Source: Marilutibacter spongiae
GTDB lineage: Bacteria; Pseudomonadota; Gammaproteobacteria; Xanthomonadales; Xanthomonadaceae
Assembly (NCBI RefSeq): GCF_014145325.1
Contig: NZ_JACHTF010000001.1
Span: 1 to 64,000 of the forward strand
Direction of reading: 5' to 3'
DNA: 64,000 nt
Part shown: positions 7,456 to 17,336 of the stretch, in pieces
Numbering within the stretch: the stretch's first letter is position 1
Layout of the letters: each line of letters starts with the position of its first letter
Position numbers and translations under genes: made by a program
Notes under the pieces: model-generated
Seen by the model: only the letters and a program-made list of their open reading frames with translations
Told to the model about the DNA's origin: nothing
The model's database searches: none

Positions 7456-8490
7456 ATGCGCGGGTCGTTGAACGTGGGCGGGGCCGTGATCGAGGAACGC
7501 GAACTGCTGGAACGCCTGATCGCCGGGCCGGTCTCGGGCGACGCGTTGGCGCGCGAAGGCGGGCTGAGCCGGGCCGCGGTGTGGAAGCGCATCCAGGCCC
7601 TGCGCGATGCCGGCGTGCCGATCCAGGCCCAGGCCGGACGCGGCTACCGCCTGGAGCGGCCGATGGACCTGCTGTCGCCCGCCACCATCCTCCGGGCCCT
7701 GGACCCCGCCGCTGCGGCCAGCCTGCATGGCCTCGAGGTCGAATGGAGCCTGGACTCCACCAACAGCGCCCTGTTGCGACGGACCCCACCGCTGCCGCCG
7801 GGCCGGGTGGAGGTGCTGCTGGCCGAACGCCAGACCGGGGGGCGCGGTCGTCGTGGCCGGCACTGGGCTTCGCCATTGGCCGCGCACCTGTACCTCTCGG
7901 TGGCGCGCGGCTTCGAAGGCGGCCTCGCCCGCCTGGGCGGGCTCAGCCTGGTCGCCGGCATCGCCGCGGTGGAGGCCCTGCATGCCCTGGGCATCGGCGC
8001 GGCGCGCCTGAAGTGGCCCAACGACATCGTCGTCGAGGCGGCCGATGGCCTGCGCAAGCTGGGGGGCGTGCTGGTCGAAGGCGGCGGGGAACATGCCGGC
8101 CCGGTGCGCGCGGTGATCGGCCTGGGCCTCAACGTGCGCATGCCCCCGGCCGAGGCGGCCGCGATCGACCAGCCCTGGTGCGACCTGGAGGCCCTGGCCG
8201 GCCCCGGCGTGGACCGCAGCCGGGTCGCGGCGACCCTGCTGTCGCACCTGTTGCCGGCGCTGGATGCCTTCGATGCCGGCGGCCTGGCGCCCTTCATGGA
8301 TCGCCATGCGGCGCTGGACGTGCTCGCCGGGCGCGCGGTCCGCCTGCACGGCGAGGGCCTGGCGGAGCGGCAGGGCACGGCCCTGGGGCTGGCTGCGGAC
8401 GGCGCACTGCGGGTCAGGCTCGACTCCGGCGACTGCTGCGACGTCCACTCGGGCGAGGTCAGCGTGCGCCGCCTGGAGTCGCCGGCATGA
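7456..8490 (+). CDS. birA: Bifunctional biotin ligase / biotin operon repressor BirA
   Basis: Attaches biotin to the biotin carboxyl carrier protein via biotinyl-5'-AMP and, in the two-domain form, represses biotin synthesis genes. An N-terminal winged helix (about residues 12-65, with GLSRAAVWKRIQAL as recognition region) is followed by the catalytic domain. The ligase loop appears as ERQTGGRGRRGRHWASP and the KWPNDI motif follows. A C-terminal SH3-like domain ends the protein. ATG 7456 and GTG 7486 are both possible starts; the CATAAT around 7453 resembles a -10 element, which would favour the GTG. The last four bases overlap the coaX start. Confidence 0.9.
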   Translation: MRGSLNVGGAVIEERELLERLIAGPVSGDALAREGGLSRAAVWKRIQALRDAGVPIQAQAGRGYRLERPMDLLSPATILRALDPAAAASLHGLEVEWSLDSTNSALLRRTPPLPPGRVEVLLAERQTGGRGRRGRHWASPLAAHLYLSVARGFEGGLARLGGLSLVAGIAAVEALHALGIGAARLKWPNDIVVEAADGLRKLGGVLVEGGGEHAGPVRAVIGLGLNVRMPPAEAAAIDQPWCDLEALAGPGVDRSRVAATLLSHLLPALDAFDAGGLAPFMDRHAALDVLAGRAVRLHGEGLAERQGTALGLAADGALRVRLDSGDCCDVHSGEVSVRRLESPA

Positions 8491-9260
8491 ATGCCGTGCC
8501 CACGCGCTGGCTGTTCGACCTGGGCAACACCCGGCTCAAGTGCGCGCCCCTGCACGCGGACGGCAGCGTCGGCGAGGCGGTGGCGCTGGATCACCACGGC
8601 GCGGAGGTCGACCTGGCCACCGCGATGGCGCGCGCGCTGCCGGCGCGGATCGAGGTCGCGTACCTGGCGTCGGTGGCCTCCGCGGACACGACCGTCGACG
8701 TGCTCGATGCCTTGTCCGCGCGCTGCCGTCGCATCTCGCGTGCGCGCACGCAGGCCGTGTTCGATGGCGTCGCGATCGCCTACGCGCGACCGCAGAAGCT
8801 CGGTGTCGATCGCTTCCTCGCCCTGCTCGCGGCGCATGCGCGCGGCGGCGCTGCCCTGGTCTGCGGGGTCGGCACGGCGCTCACCCTGGACCTCGTCGAC
8901 GCCGATGGCCGCCACCATGGCGGGCGCATCGCGCCGTCGCCGACGCTGATGCGCGAATCCCTGCACGGCCGTGCCCGGCAACTGGCGCCGCAGGGAGGCG
9001 CTTACGCGGTATTCGCCACCGACACCGAGGACGCGCTCGCCTCGGGCTGCGACGGCGCCGCGCTGGCCCTGGTCGAGCACAGCCTGGCCGAGGCCCGCCG
9101 ACGCCTGGGCGAAGCGCCGCGCCTTTACCTGCATGGCGGCGGCGCGGACGACCTGGTCGCGCGCCTGCCGGGCGCGCTGCCTGCGCCCGGCCTGGTGCTG
9201 GAGGGGCTCGCGCGCTGGGCAGAGGTCGAGGCCGAGCGTCCCGGCCCGCCGGTGTCCTAG
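8487..9260 (+). CDS. coaX: Type III pantothenate kinase
   Basis: Phosphorylates pantothenate in the first committed step of coenzyme A synthesis; CoaX enzymes are not feedback-inhibited by CoA. The 257-residue product has the ASKHA-fold signatures of the family: FDLGNTRLK at the N-terminus (phosphate-binding DxGNT), YARPQKLGVDR (substrate-binding block) and CGVGTALTLDLVDADG with GGRIAPS (catalytic aspartate region). Its ATG overlaps the birA stop as ATGA, and birA-coaX is a common pair. This start is fixed by the DxGNT motif lying about ten residues in. Confidence 0.93.
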   Translation: MNAVPTRWLFDLGNTRLKCAPLHADGSVGEAVALDHHGAEVDLATAMARALPARIEVAYLASVASADTTVDVLDALSARCRRISRARTQAVFDGVAIAYARPQKLGVDRFLALLAAHARGGAALVCGVGTALTLDLVDADGRHHGGRIAPSPTLMRESLHGRARQLAPQGGAYAVFATDTEDALASGCDGAALALVEHSLAEARRRLGEAPRLYLHGGGADDLVARLPGALPAPGLVLEGLARWAEVEAERPGPPVS

Positions 9261-9269
9261 AATCCCCGC

Positions 9270-9935
9270 ATGCTGATCCGTTCCCTGATCGTCTTCCTGG
9301 TGGTGCTGAACCTGGGCGTCTCCGCCTGGTGGATCTTCCACGCACCGCCCCCGGCCGCGCCCGAGCCGGCATTGCCGCTGGGCGTCGCCCGACTGCAACT
9401 GGCCACCGAAGCGGCCGCCGCGCCGACCGATGCCGATGCGGGCCCGGTCGATGCGTCGCCGTCCGACGACACCCGCGTCGCCCAGTGCGCCGGCTTCGGT
9501 CCGTTCGCCGAGGACGAGGTCGTCGCGGCGCGCAACGTCCTCGAACCCCGGGTGCTGCGCCTGGTGCCGCGCCGCCAGGAAGAAGGGCCCACTCGCGGCT
9601 GGCGCGTCTACCTGCCGCCGTTCGACAGCGTGGAGGCCGTCGAGGCCGCCGCGGGCCGGGTATCGGAGGCGGGCTTCAGCGATTACTTCATCGTCCGCGA
9701 CGGCATCGAGGCCAATTCCCTGGCGCTCGGACGCTACGGCAGCGAGACGGCGGCGCAACGCCGCGTGGCCGAACTCGCCGAGAAGGGCATCGCTGCGCGG
9801 GCGATGCCGATCGGCAGCGGCGCGGCGCGCGTGTGGCTGGACGTGGAAGCCAACGCGGCCTTCGACGTGGAGCTCGCGCAGGCCGACGCAGGGGCGCCCG
9901 GCCACGTCATGCTGGACTGCGCGCCGGCGCCCTGA
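9270..9935 (+). CDS. SPOR-domain membrane-anchored protein
   Basis: 221 residues with one N-terminal transmembrane segment (about 5-24) and no cleavage site, so probably anchored in the inner membrane facing the periplasm. A low-complexity Ala/Pro/Asp linker (about 25-72) leads to a C-terminal region (RGWRVYLPPFDSVEAVEAAA and following) with the strand-helix pattern of SPOR domains, which bind denuded glycan strands at division sites. It starts 9 bases after coaX and completes a birA-coaX-SPOR operon typical of Xanthomonadaceae. A specific role in division is inference. Confidence 0.7.
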   Translation: MLIRSLIVFLVVLNLGVSAWWIFHAPPPAAPEPALPLGVARLQLATEAAAAPTDADAGPVDASPSDDTRVAQCAGFGPFAEDEVVAARNVLEPRVLRLVPRRQEEGPTRGWRVYLPPFDSVEAVEAAAGRVSEAGFSDYFIVRDGIEANSLALGRYGSETAAQRRVAELAEKGIAARAMPIGSGAARVWLDVEANAAFDVELAQADAGAPGHVMLDCAPAP

Positions 9936-9987
9936 GCCGGCGCTGACCCGGCCCGGCCCGCGCCTCGGGCTGGCCGGACGCATCGGT

Positions 9988-9993
9988 TAGAAT
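9988..9993 (+). promoter_or_regulatory. -10 element (TAGAAT) of the tRNA-Thr gene
   Basis: TAGAAT lies 10 bases before the first base of the tRNA. No convincing -35 hexamer is visible. Confidence 0.5.
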
Positions 9994-10003
9994 GTCCCGC
10001 CGT

Positions 10004-10079
10004 GCCGGCTTAGCTCAGTTGGTAGAGCAACCGCCTTGTAAGCGGTAGGTCGTCAGTTCGACTCTGACAGCCGGCACCA
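10004..10079 (+). tRNA. tRNA-Thr (anticodon TGT)
   Basis: A 76-base cloverleaf. The acceptor arms GCCGGCT and AGCCGGC pair, the D-arm reads AGCTCAGTTGGTAGAGC, and the anticodon stem ACCGC/GCGGT encloses loop CTTGTAA with anticodon TGT (reads ACA). The T-arm contains GTTCGACTC and the CCA end is encoded (10077-10079). Confidence 0.97.
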
Positions 10080-10113
10080 GTCCTGGAGACATCCCTTCGC
10101 ACAGGAGCCGCGC

Positions 10114-11037
10114 ATGAGCCGTGTTTATCCCCCCGTATCACTCATTGGCGCCCCGACCGACGTTGGCGCCGGAGACCGGGGCGCGCGGCTGGGCCCTGAG
10201 GCCCTGCGCATCGCCGGCCTTGGCGAAGCCCTGGTCGCGCGCGGCGTCGACGTACTCGACCGCGGCAACCTCGACGGCCCGCGCAACCCCTGGCAGCCGC
10301 CGCACGAAGGCTACCGCCACATCAACGAGGTGGTGGCCTGGAACCGGCTGGTCATGGACGCCGTCTACGCCGAACTGAAGGGCGGGCGCATGCCGATCCT
10401 GCTGGGCGGCGACCACTGCCTGGGCCTGGGCTCGATCACCGGCGTGGCCCGCCATTGCCGCGAGAACGGGCGCAAGCTGCGCGTGCTGTGGCTCGACGCG
10501 CACGCCGACTTCAACACCAGTCAGGTCACGCCCTCGGGCAACATCCACGGCATGCCGGTGGCCTGCCTGTGCGGCATCGGCCCGCGCGAGCTGACCCACC
10601 TGGGCGGCGACGGCCCGGCGATCACCCCGGACGTGGTGCGGCAGATCGGCATCCGCTCGGTCGACCAGGGCGAGAAGCGCCTGGTCAAGGAACACGGGCT
10701 GGAGGTCTACGACATGCGCTACATCGACGAGGTCGGCATGAAGCGCACCATGGAGGCCGCGCTGGCGGACATGGACGAGGATACCCACCTGCACGTCAGC
10801 TTCGACGTCGACTTCCTCGATCCCAGCATCGCGCCCGGTGTCGGCACCACCGTGCCCGGCGGTCCCAACTACCGCGAGGCGCAGCTGGTGATGGAAATGA
10901 TCGCCGACAGCGGGCGGCTGGCATCGCTGGACATCGTCGAGCTCAACCCGGTCATCGACACGCGCAACGTCACCGGCGAGCTGTCGGTCGACCTGGTGGA
11001 AAGCCTGTTCGGCAAGTCCACCCTGATGCGCGACTGA
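10114..11037 (+). CDS. rocF: Arginase
   Basis: Hydrolyses L-arginine to ornithine and urea with a binuclear manganese centre. The 307-residue product has all ureohydrolase metal motifs: GGDHCLGLGS (His101), WLDAHADFNT (Asp128, His130, Asp132) and SFDVDFLDPSIAPGVGT (Asp231, Asp233), with the arginase-type GTTVPGG loop and the C-terminal VELNPVID glutamate. The SGNIHGMPVA substrate-specificity loop supports arginase rather than agmatinase. It stands alone between tRNA-Thr and the entericidin gene. The ctlX-like hydrolase near 2 kb acts on related substrates. Confidence 0.93.
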   Translation: MSRVYPPVSLIGAPTDVGAGDRGARLGPEALRIAGLGEALVARGVDVLDRGNLDGPRNPWQPPHEGYRHINEVVAWNRLVMDAVYAELKGGRMPILLGGDHCLGLGSITGVARHCRENGRKLRVLWLDAHADFNTSQVTPSGNIHGMPVACLCGIGPRELTHLGGDGPAITPDVVRQIGIRSVDQGEKRLVKEHGLEVYDMRYIDEVGMKRTMEAALADMDEDTHLHVSFDVDFLDPSIAPGVGTTVPGGPNYREAQLVMEMIADSGRLASLDIVELNPVIDTRNVTGELSVDLVESLFGKSTLMRD

Positions 11038-11178
11038 CGGCACCGCCCGCAGCGCGAACCTGAACCGAATGCCGCCGCGGCGGCGCGTTTTCACATCGCC
11101 GCGATGGCCGGTGTCGTGGGATAGCGCCCAAGCATGCAGTCGCATGCGGGCAAGACACTATCCACGAGGAGTCGCGAC

Positions 11179-11331
11179 ATGAAACGTTTGACTGCACTGA
11201 TGCTGCTGGCCATGTATTCGATGACCTTCCTGAGCGCCTGCAACACCATGGCGGGCGCCGGCAAGGACGTCCAGGACGTCGGCGAGAAGGTCGAAGAGAA
11301 GGCCGAGGATTGCAAGGACGGCAAGTGCTGA
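11179..11331 (+). CDS. Entericidin A/B family lipoprotein
   Basis: A 50-residue peptide with a lipoprotein signal (MLLAMYSMTFLSAC; lipobox LSAC, modified cysteine about residue 20). A short mature helix rich in Lys, Glu and Asp follows, as in entericidin-like toxin/antidote lipoproteins. The mature part carries two further cysteines at the C-terminus (DCKDGKC). The ribosome site ACGAGGAG precedes the ATG at 11179, which decides the start over the in-frame ATG at 11134. A strong hairpin terminator follows. Members in xanthomonads are stress-induced envelope lipoproteins; the role here is unknown. Confidence 0.8.
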   Translation: MKRLTALMLLAMYSMTFLSACNTMAGAGKDVQDVGEKVEEKAEDCKDGKC

Positions 11332-11389
11332 TACCGAGCGCTGCATGCCGCTGACGTCTGTCCCCCAGGGGTGACGGAGGCGATGGAAG

Positions 11390-11414
11390 AGGCCGGGCTT
11401 GCCCGGCCTTTTTC
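11390..11414 (+). terminator. Rho-independent terminator after the entericidin gene
   Basis: AGGCCGGGC and GCCCGGCCT form the stem with a two-base loop, followed by TTTTC. Confidence 0.8.
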
Positions 11415-11487
11415 ATGGGCGTCTTCAGGCGCGCAGGTGCGCCAGTGCCCGTCTGGCGAGCCAATGCCGGAACTCCGCATTTGGTTT

Positions 11488-11577
11488 CGCAGGATGGATA
11501 GCGCGAACCAGGACCCATCATGTCGGCTCCGTGCGTGGACGATGGGTTTCGCCTTCGGCTCTACCCATCCTACGGGT
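11488..11577. repeat. GTAGGATGGGTAG palindromic element, copy 2
   Basis: A degenerate left arm (11488-11523) and a well-kept right arm ending CTACCCATCCTACGG flank a short centre. The fold would be an imperfect long hairpin. It lies in the 11332-12056 spacer, in which I see no protein gene. Confidence 0.75.
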
Positions 11578-11623
11578 CCTCCGGCCGCCACGGCCTGCGG
11601 TGCTCGGCGGCCTCTAAGTCGCG

Positions 11624-11669
11624 AAGATCAAGATCAAGATCAACGCCAACGGCAACGGCAACGGCAACG
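11624..11669 (+). repeat. Short hexanucleotide repeats
   Basis: Three AAGATC units are followed by several AACGGC-type units, a 6-bp period over about 46 bases between two palindromic elements. No function is evident. Confidence 0.6.
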
Positions 11670-11689
11670 ACCACACGCCGCGTAGCCTC

Positions 11690-11775
11690 GTAGGATGGGT
11701 AGCGCGAAGCAAAACCCATCATGTCGCTTCCGGGCGGGGACGATGGGTTTCGCCTTCGGCTCTACCCATCCTACG
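11690..11775. repeat. GTAGGATGGGTAG palindromic element, copy 3
   Basis: The cleanest copy. GTAGGATGGGTAGCGCGAAG at the left and the inverted CTACCCATCCTACGG at the right enclose a central GC-rich segment, about 86 bases in all. The 11776-12056 remainder holds only the leader of the CsbD-like gene. Confidence 0.8.
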
Positions 11776-12056
11776 GTTCTGCGGCCGCAATACGAGGTAA
11801 ACGGCAGCCTTCTCGGCCAGGTCGCTCGACTCAGCTCTCACCCTTGGCCCGCCGCGAAAACGGCGCACAGGACATGGCGCATGACGCGTGTCGGCAGCCG
11901 GTGAAGCCGGGCCTGAACCGTTGCCGGGGATTCACCGAGGTCAAGTGGTGCGTAACCGAATCATGATTCGATCCGAACGGCGGGATTGCGATGCTGTCCC
12001 TGCGGTCGACGACGAGGACCGCTCCCCCACGCAAACAAAAAAAGAGGAACCATCAT

Positions 12057-12257
12057 ATGAACAAGGACATCATTGCCGGCAAGTGGACGCAGATCAAAGG
12101 CCAGGCCCAGGCGAAATGGGGCGACCTGACCGACGACGTATTCGATGTCGCCGAAGGCAACTCGGAATACCTCGCGGGCAAGCTGCAGGAGCAGTATGGC
12201 TGGGAGCGCGAGCGCGCCGAGCGCGAGGTGAGCGACTTCGAGAAGAGCCTGCACTGA
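12057..12257 (+). CDS. CsbD-like general stress protein
   Basis: A 66-residue acidic, helical protein. [20 protein letters not shown] begins the CsbD/YjbJ domain, with the family's conserved K-G and GD-LTDD-x5-EG segments. These small proteins are abundant in stationary and osmotically or heat-stressed cells; no biochemical activity is established. The start is fixed by the ribosome site AAAGAGGAAC seven bases upstream. It is a single-gene unit with a hairpin terminator after it. Confidence 0.88.
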   Translation: MNKDIIAGKWTQIKGQAQAKWGDLTDDVFDVAEGNSEYLAGKLQEQYGWERERAEREVSDFEKSLH

Positions 12258-12306
12258 TTCCGGGTCGCGCGACCCGTTGAGGTCGCGACCATGGTTCTCG
12301 AGACGA

Positions 12307-12333
12307 CGGGCCGGCCTTGTGCCGGCCCGTTTC
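12307..12333 (+). terminator. Terminator downstream of the CsbD-like gene
   Basis: CGGGCCGGC and GCCGGCCCG pair around a CTTGT loop and are followed by TTTCGTT. A second, shorter dyad sits at about 12263-12290. Confidence 0.7.
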
Positions 12334-12407
12334 GTTGTCCGTGTGTCCTTGCCTCGCGCGGGCGGCGGGCATCCGGGAGCCCCAGCGCCCCCTTTGCGAT
12401 GCCCGGC

Positions 12408-13253
12408 TCAGCGCCAGCCGGGCGGGTCCGCGACGAAGCCGGAGGGGAACGCACGCGGCTCGGACGGAGCGTGCGGATGCCGCGGCATGATCCCCATCGC
12501 GACCAGCCGGTGCCGGGCGTCGTAGCGCAGTTCGGTGACCTGCATGGGCCGAGACGACGCCCGGGCGAAATGGGTCTGCGACACCGGCGACCACGCGCGT
12601 TCGCCATGGCCCGTCCCGAGGGTCTGCACCTCGCTTTCCTCGGCGGCGATTGCGCGCGACGCACGGGCGCCCGCGTCCGCGACCGGTGCAGCCGGTGCGT
12701 CTTCTGCGCGCGAAGCCTTGCCGTCGGCACGGCCGATCAATGGCCTGGCTTCCAAGCGCGGCCTGGCCTCGTCGAACACCGCGATGCCGATGACGCCGAC
12801 ATTGCCCGGACGCCCGGTGCGCGAGGCATAGGCATCGGCGTGGTCGGTGAACACGAAGCGTGCGACGTCCGACATGGACTTGCGCCAGCCGTCGATGCGC
12901 ACGGTCTGCCATGGCCCGAGTACGTAACCCGTCTGCGACGGATGCGCGGTCTCGCCGCTGATCGCGTTGACGCCGTCGACCGAAAGGACCACCAGCACGC
13001 GGCGGTCGGAGGCATTGGTCATGCGCACCGCGTAGCGATGCCCCGGCGTGCCGGCGACCCACTGCCGTCGGCCGTCGGGCCAGGCCTGCAGGACGCTGTC
13101 GCCCGCATCCTCGTCGACGATCGACAGCTGTACCGGATGGCCGGGGGGATGGGCGATGCCGCGGTGCCCCGCGCGCGCGGGCGCATGGGCGAGCAGGGCG
13201 GTGGCGAGCACCAGGACGGCGGCCTGGAGGGCGGGCAGGGGCGAGCGTTGCAT
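12408..13253 (-). CDS. Hypothetical secreted protein
   Basis: 281 residues from the ATG at 13253 (GGAG lies upstream). Residues 1-28 (QAAVLVLATALLAHAPARAG at the core) form a signal peptide. The first half of the mature protein looks beta-rich and ordered, with motifs such as VVLSVDGVNAISGETA and RFVFTDHADAYASRTG. The second half is an Ala/Arg/Glu-rich low-complexity linker ending in a short ordered tail (VTELRYDARHRLVAMGIM). I do not recognise the family. The gene is divergent from trpS, with 119 bases between the starts. Confidence 0.6.
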   Translation of the reverse strand: MQRSPLPALQAAVLVLATALLAHAPARAGHRGIAHPPGHPVQLSIVDEDAGDSVLQAWPDGRRQWVAGTPGHRYAVRMTNASDRRVLVVLSVDGVNAISGETAHPSQTGYVLGPWQTVRIDGWRKSMSDVARFVFTDHADAYASRTGRPGNVGVIGIAVFDEARPRLEARPLIGRADGKASRAEDAPAAPVADAGARASRAIAAEESEVQTLGTGHGERAWSPVSQTHFARASSRPMQVTELRYDARHRLVAMGIMPRHPHAPSEPRAFPSGFVADPPGWR

Positions 13254-13372
13254 GGTCGATCTCCGACGGGGCGTACGGCATCCAACGCGCGGCCGGCGGC
13301 AACGGGGTTGGCAACGCGGCGGGCGCCGCGCTCCGGTAAACTGCACCGTCGTTTCGCAGGTGCCTCCGTCCG

Positions 13373-14713
<1,341 letters not shown>

Positions 14714-14718
14714 GCGCG

Positions 14719-15036
14719 ATGGGCGAGACGGTCCAACTCAACCTGGCCCTGATCCTGTTCCTGCCGTGGTTCCTGATCCTCGGCGTGCTGTACTGGCTGT
14801 TCCCGCGCCAGCCGCGGCCCCCGGCGCGCTGGGTGTTCGATGCCGCGACGCTGGTCGTTGCGGTGGTGGCCTTTCTCGTGGGCATCCACTGGGCGCATGC
14901 GAACGCGGATCCGGGTTACGGTCGGATGTGGGCGCAGGTGCTGGCCACCGCGCTGGGCTACGGCATCTTCCTGGCGGTGATGACGGTGGCCTTCTTCCTG
15001 CGCCGGGCGTGGCTGCGTCGCCTCGCGGGAGATTGA
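14719..15036 (+). CDS. Small conserved membrane protein
   Basis: 105 residues with three hydrophobic helices at about 8-30, 40-60 and 73-95. The first is NLALILFLPWFLILGVLYWL and the last ends in a basic RRAWLRRL tail on the cytoplasmic side. It begins 5 bases after trpS and is likely co-transcribed. No domain is recognised; function unknown. Confidence 0.65.
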   Translation: MGETVQLNLALILFLPWFLILGVLYWLFPRQPRPPARWVFDAATLVVAVVAFLVGIHWAHANADPGYGRMWAQVLATALGYGIFLAVMTVAFFLRRAWLRRLAGD

Positions 15037-15126
15037 CCGCGGCTTGATCGCCCGGGGCGATCCAACGCATCCTCGGGCCCTGGGCGCGGGGCCTCCCCGT
15101 GCCGCCCGGGCATCACGAGGAGACGC

Positions 15127-16065
15127 ATGAGCGCCGAGCACGGCATTTACACCATCGACACCGGCTTCCATCGGCCCCGCTTCGACGCGGCCTACCTGAT
15201 GGTCGAAGAGGGCCGGGCCGCGTTCATCGATTGCGGCACCAACCACAGCGTGCCGCGCATGCTTGAAGCGCTTGCGGCACAGGGCCTGGGGCCGGGCGAC
15301 GTCGACTGGCTGGTGCTCACCCACGTCCATCTCGACCATGCCGGTGGCGCGGGCGCGCTGATGCGCGAACTTCCCCGCGCCAGGCTGCTGGTGCATCCGC
15401 GCGGCGCGCCCCACATGATCGATCCCTCCAGGCTCATCGCCGGCGCCACCGCGGTGTACGGCGAGGCCGAAATGGCGCGCAGCTACGGCACGATCCTGCC
15501 GGTCGCCGCCGAGCGCGTGGTCGAGGCGCCCGACGGCCACGAATTCGCGCTGGCCGGCCGTCCCTTGCGCTGCATCGACACGCCGGGCCATGCACGCCAC
15601 CACCTGTGCCTGTGGGACGCGCGCAGCCGCAGCTGGTTCACCGGCGATACCTTCGGCCTGTCCTACCGGGAGTTCGACACGGCGCAGGGCGCGATCGCGA
15701 TCCCCACCAGCTCGCCGGTGCAGTTCGAGCCCGAAGCGCTGAAGGCCTCCATCCGCCGCCTGCTCGACGCCTCGCCCACGGCCATGTACCCCACCCATTA
15801 CGGGCGGGTCGAGGAGGCCGAACGCCTCGCCGACGGCCTCTTCGTCCTGGTCGACGGGATGGTCGAAGCCGTCCGCCACGCCGCGACCGCGGGCGACGAC
15901 GCCCATGCCCGCCTCGTCGAGGCCCTGCGCACGCTGTACCTGGGGCACCTGCGGGCCCATGGTGTCGCACTGCCCACCGCGGAGGTCCTGGAGGTGCTCG
16001 GGGTCGACATCGAACTCAACGCGCAGGGCCTGCTGGTATGGTGGCAACGTACGGCGTCGGCCTGA
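15127..16065 (+). CDS. MBL-fold metallo-hydrolase
   Basis: 312 residues of the metallo-beta-lactamase superfamily. The di-zinc (or di-iron) motif HxHxDH is THVHLDH at residues 65-71. Further ligands are in CIDTPGHARHH and WFTGDTF, with the late histidine in MYPTHYG. The last 70 residues form a helical extension. The closest group is the glyoxalase-II-like/YobT type, but the substrate cannot be read from the sequence. A GGAG ribosome site precedes the ATG. It is a monocistronic gene between the trpS unit and a diguanylate cyclase. Confidence 0.8.
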   Translation: MSAEHGIYTIDTGFHRPRFDAAYLMVEEGRAAFIDCGTNHSVPRMLEALAAQGLGPGDVDWLVLTHVHLDHAGGAGALMRELPRARLLVHPRGAPHMIDPSRLIAGATAVYGEAEMARSYGTILPVAAERVVEAPDGHEFALAGRPLRCIDTPGHARHHLCLWDARSRSWFTGDTFGLSYREFDTAQGAIAIPTSSPVQFEPEALKASIRRLLDASPTAMYPTHYGRVEEAERLADGLFVLVDGMVEAVRHAATAGDDAHARLVEALRTLYLGHLRAHGVALPTAEVLEVLGVDIELNAQGLLVWWQRTASA

Positions 16066-16171
16066 ACGGCAGGCCCGTACGAATGGAAGCGACCTCCGGG
16101 TCTGAGGCGTCCATCACGGGGCGTCGCCGGTGCCGGGGATACGCTGCACTCAACGGACGCCTGCCTCGCCC

Positions 16172-17317
16172 ATGGTCAACCTGCGCCATCGATCGCCGAC
16201 CACCGCCTTCCGGCCGGACACGCTCCGGGCGGGCCATGTCCTCGACCCGGTGCGCGAAGCGCGGCGGCAGGCCGCGCTGGAGGCCTACCACGTCCTCGAC
16301 ACCCGGCCCGAACAGGCCTACGACGACATCGTCCGCCTGGCGGTGACGATCTGCGCCACCCCCGGCGCGCTGATTTCACTGATCGACCACGAACGGCAAT
16401 GGTTCAAGGCGCGCCTGGGCGTGGACGTCGAACAGACGCCGCGCAGCCACGCGGTCTGCGACTACGCGATCCGCACGCCCGGGCAACTGCTGGTGGTGGG
16501 CGACACCCAGGCCGACGCGCGCTTCGCGCACATCGACATCCGCCTGGAGGGCAAGCCGATGCGTTTCTATGCCGGCATGCCGCTGCGCAGTCCCGATGGC
16601 CATGCGCTGGGCACGGTTTGCGTGGTCGATACGGTGCCCCGCGACCTCGACGCCAAGCAGCGCGAGGGCCTGGAAGTGCTGGCGCGGCAGACCCAGCACC
16701 TGCTTGAGCTGCGTCGCTACGCGCACCAGCAACGGCGCCTGCTGGCCGAGCGCGAGGCCTTCGCGCAGGGCCTGGAAGAGGCCCGGGCCGACCTGCAGCG
16801 CCGCAACGAGCAGCTCCAGCACAGTGCGCACCACGACCAGCTGACCGGCCTGATGAACCGCGTCGGCCTGGCCCAGTTGCGCGAGAACACCGAGGCGATG
16901 GCGCGCCTGACCCGCGAGCCGTACAGCCTGATGCTGATCGACGTGGACCACTTCAAGCAGGTCAACGACCGCCATGGGCACCTGCTGGGCGACCGCGCGC
17001 TGCAGGCCGTCGCCGATGCGGTCGAGCGCTCCATCCGCGGTGGCGACGTCGCGGTGCGCTACGGCGGCGAGGAAATCCTGGTGGTGCTGCCGAGCACGCG
17101 GCTGGCCGACGCCGCCGAGGTCGCCGAGCGCCTGCGCCTGCGGGTCACGCAGGCGGCGCTGCCGTTCTCGCTGACCGTGTCGATCGGCGTGGCCGGGGGC
17201 GAGCCGGGCACGGCGCTGGCCGAGCAAGTCTTCGACCGCGCCGACCAGGCGCTGTACCGGGCAAAGTCGAGCGGTCGCAACTGCGTCGTCGTCGACGACA
17301 CGCCGCTGCTGGGCTAG
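16172..17317 (+). CDS. GAF-GGDEF diguanylate cyclase
   Basis: Predicted to make the second messenger cyclic di-GMP. 381 residues: an N-terminal GAF sensor domain (about 40-190) has the form common in soluble cyclases (AICATPGALISL-like region, then GTVCVVDTVPRDL). A short coiled coil (about 190-220) links it to a GGDEF domain (about 225-375) with active-site RYGGEEI (GGEEI, residues 298-302). The active-site glutamates are present, so catalysis is expected. No transmembrane segment is seen, so it is cytosolic. The clp product nearby (57.5 kb) belongs to a family that binds c-di-GMP. A GTG at 16130 would add 14 residues. Confidence 0.85.
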   Translation: MVNLRHRSPTTAFRPDTLRAGHVLDPVREARRQAALEAYHVLDTRPEQAYDDIVRLAVTICATPGALISLIDHERQWFKARLGVDVEQTPRSHAVCDYAIRTPGQLLVVGDTQADARFAHIDIRLEGKPMRFYAGMPLRSPDGHALGTVCVVDTVPRDLDAKQREGLEVLARQTQHLLELRRYAHQQRRLLAEREAFAQGLEEARADLQRRNEQLQHSAHHDQLTGLMNRVGLAQLRENTEAMARLTREPYSLMLIDVDHFKQVNDRHGHLLGDRALQAVADAVERSIRGGDVAVRYGGEEILVVLPSTRLADAAEVAERLRLRVTQAALPFSLTVSIGVAGGEPGTALAEQVFDRADQALYRAKSSGRNCVVVDDTPLLG

Positions 17318-17336
17318 GGGCCGGGCGGGACGCGCT

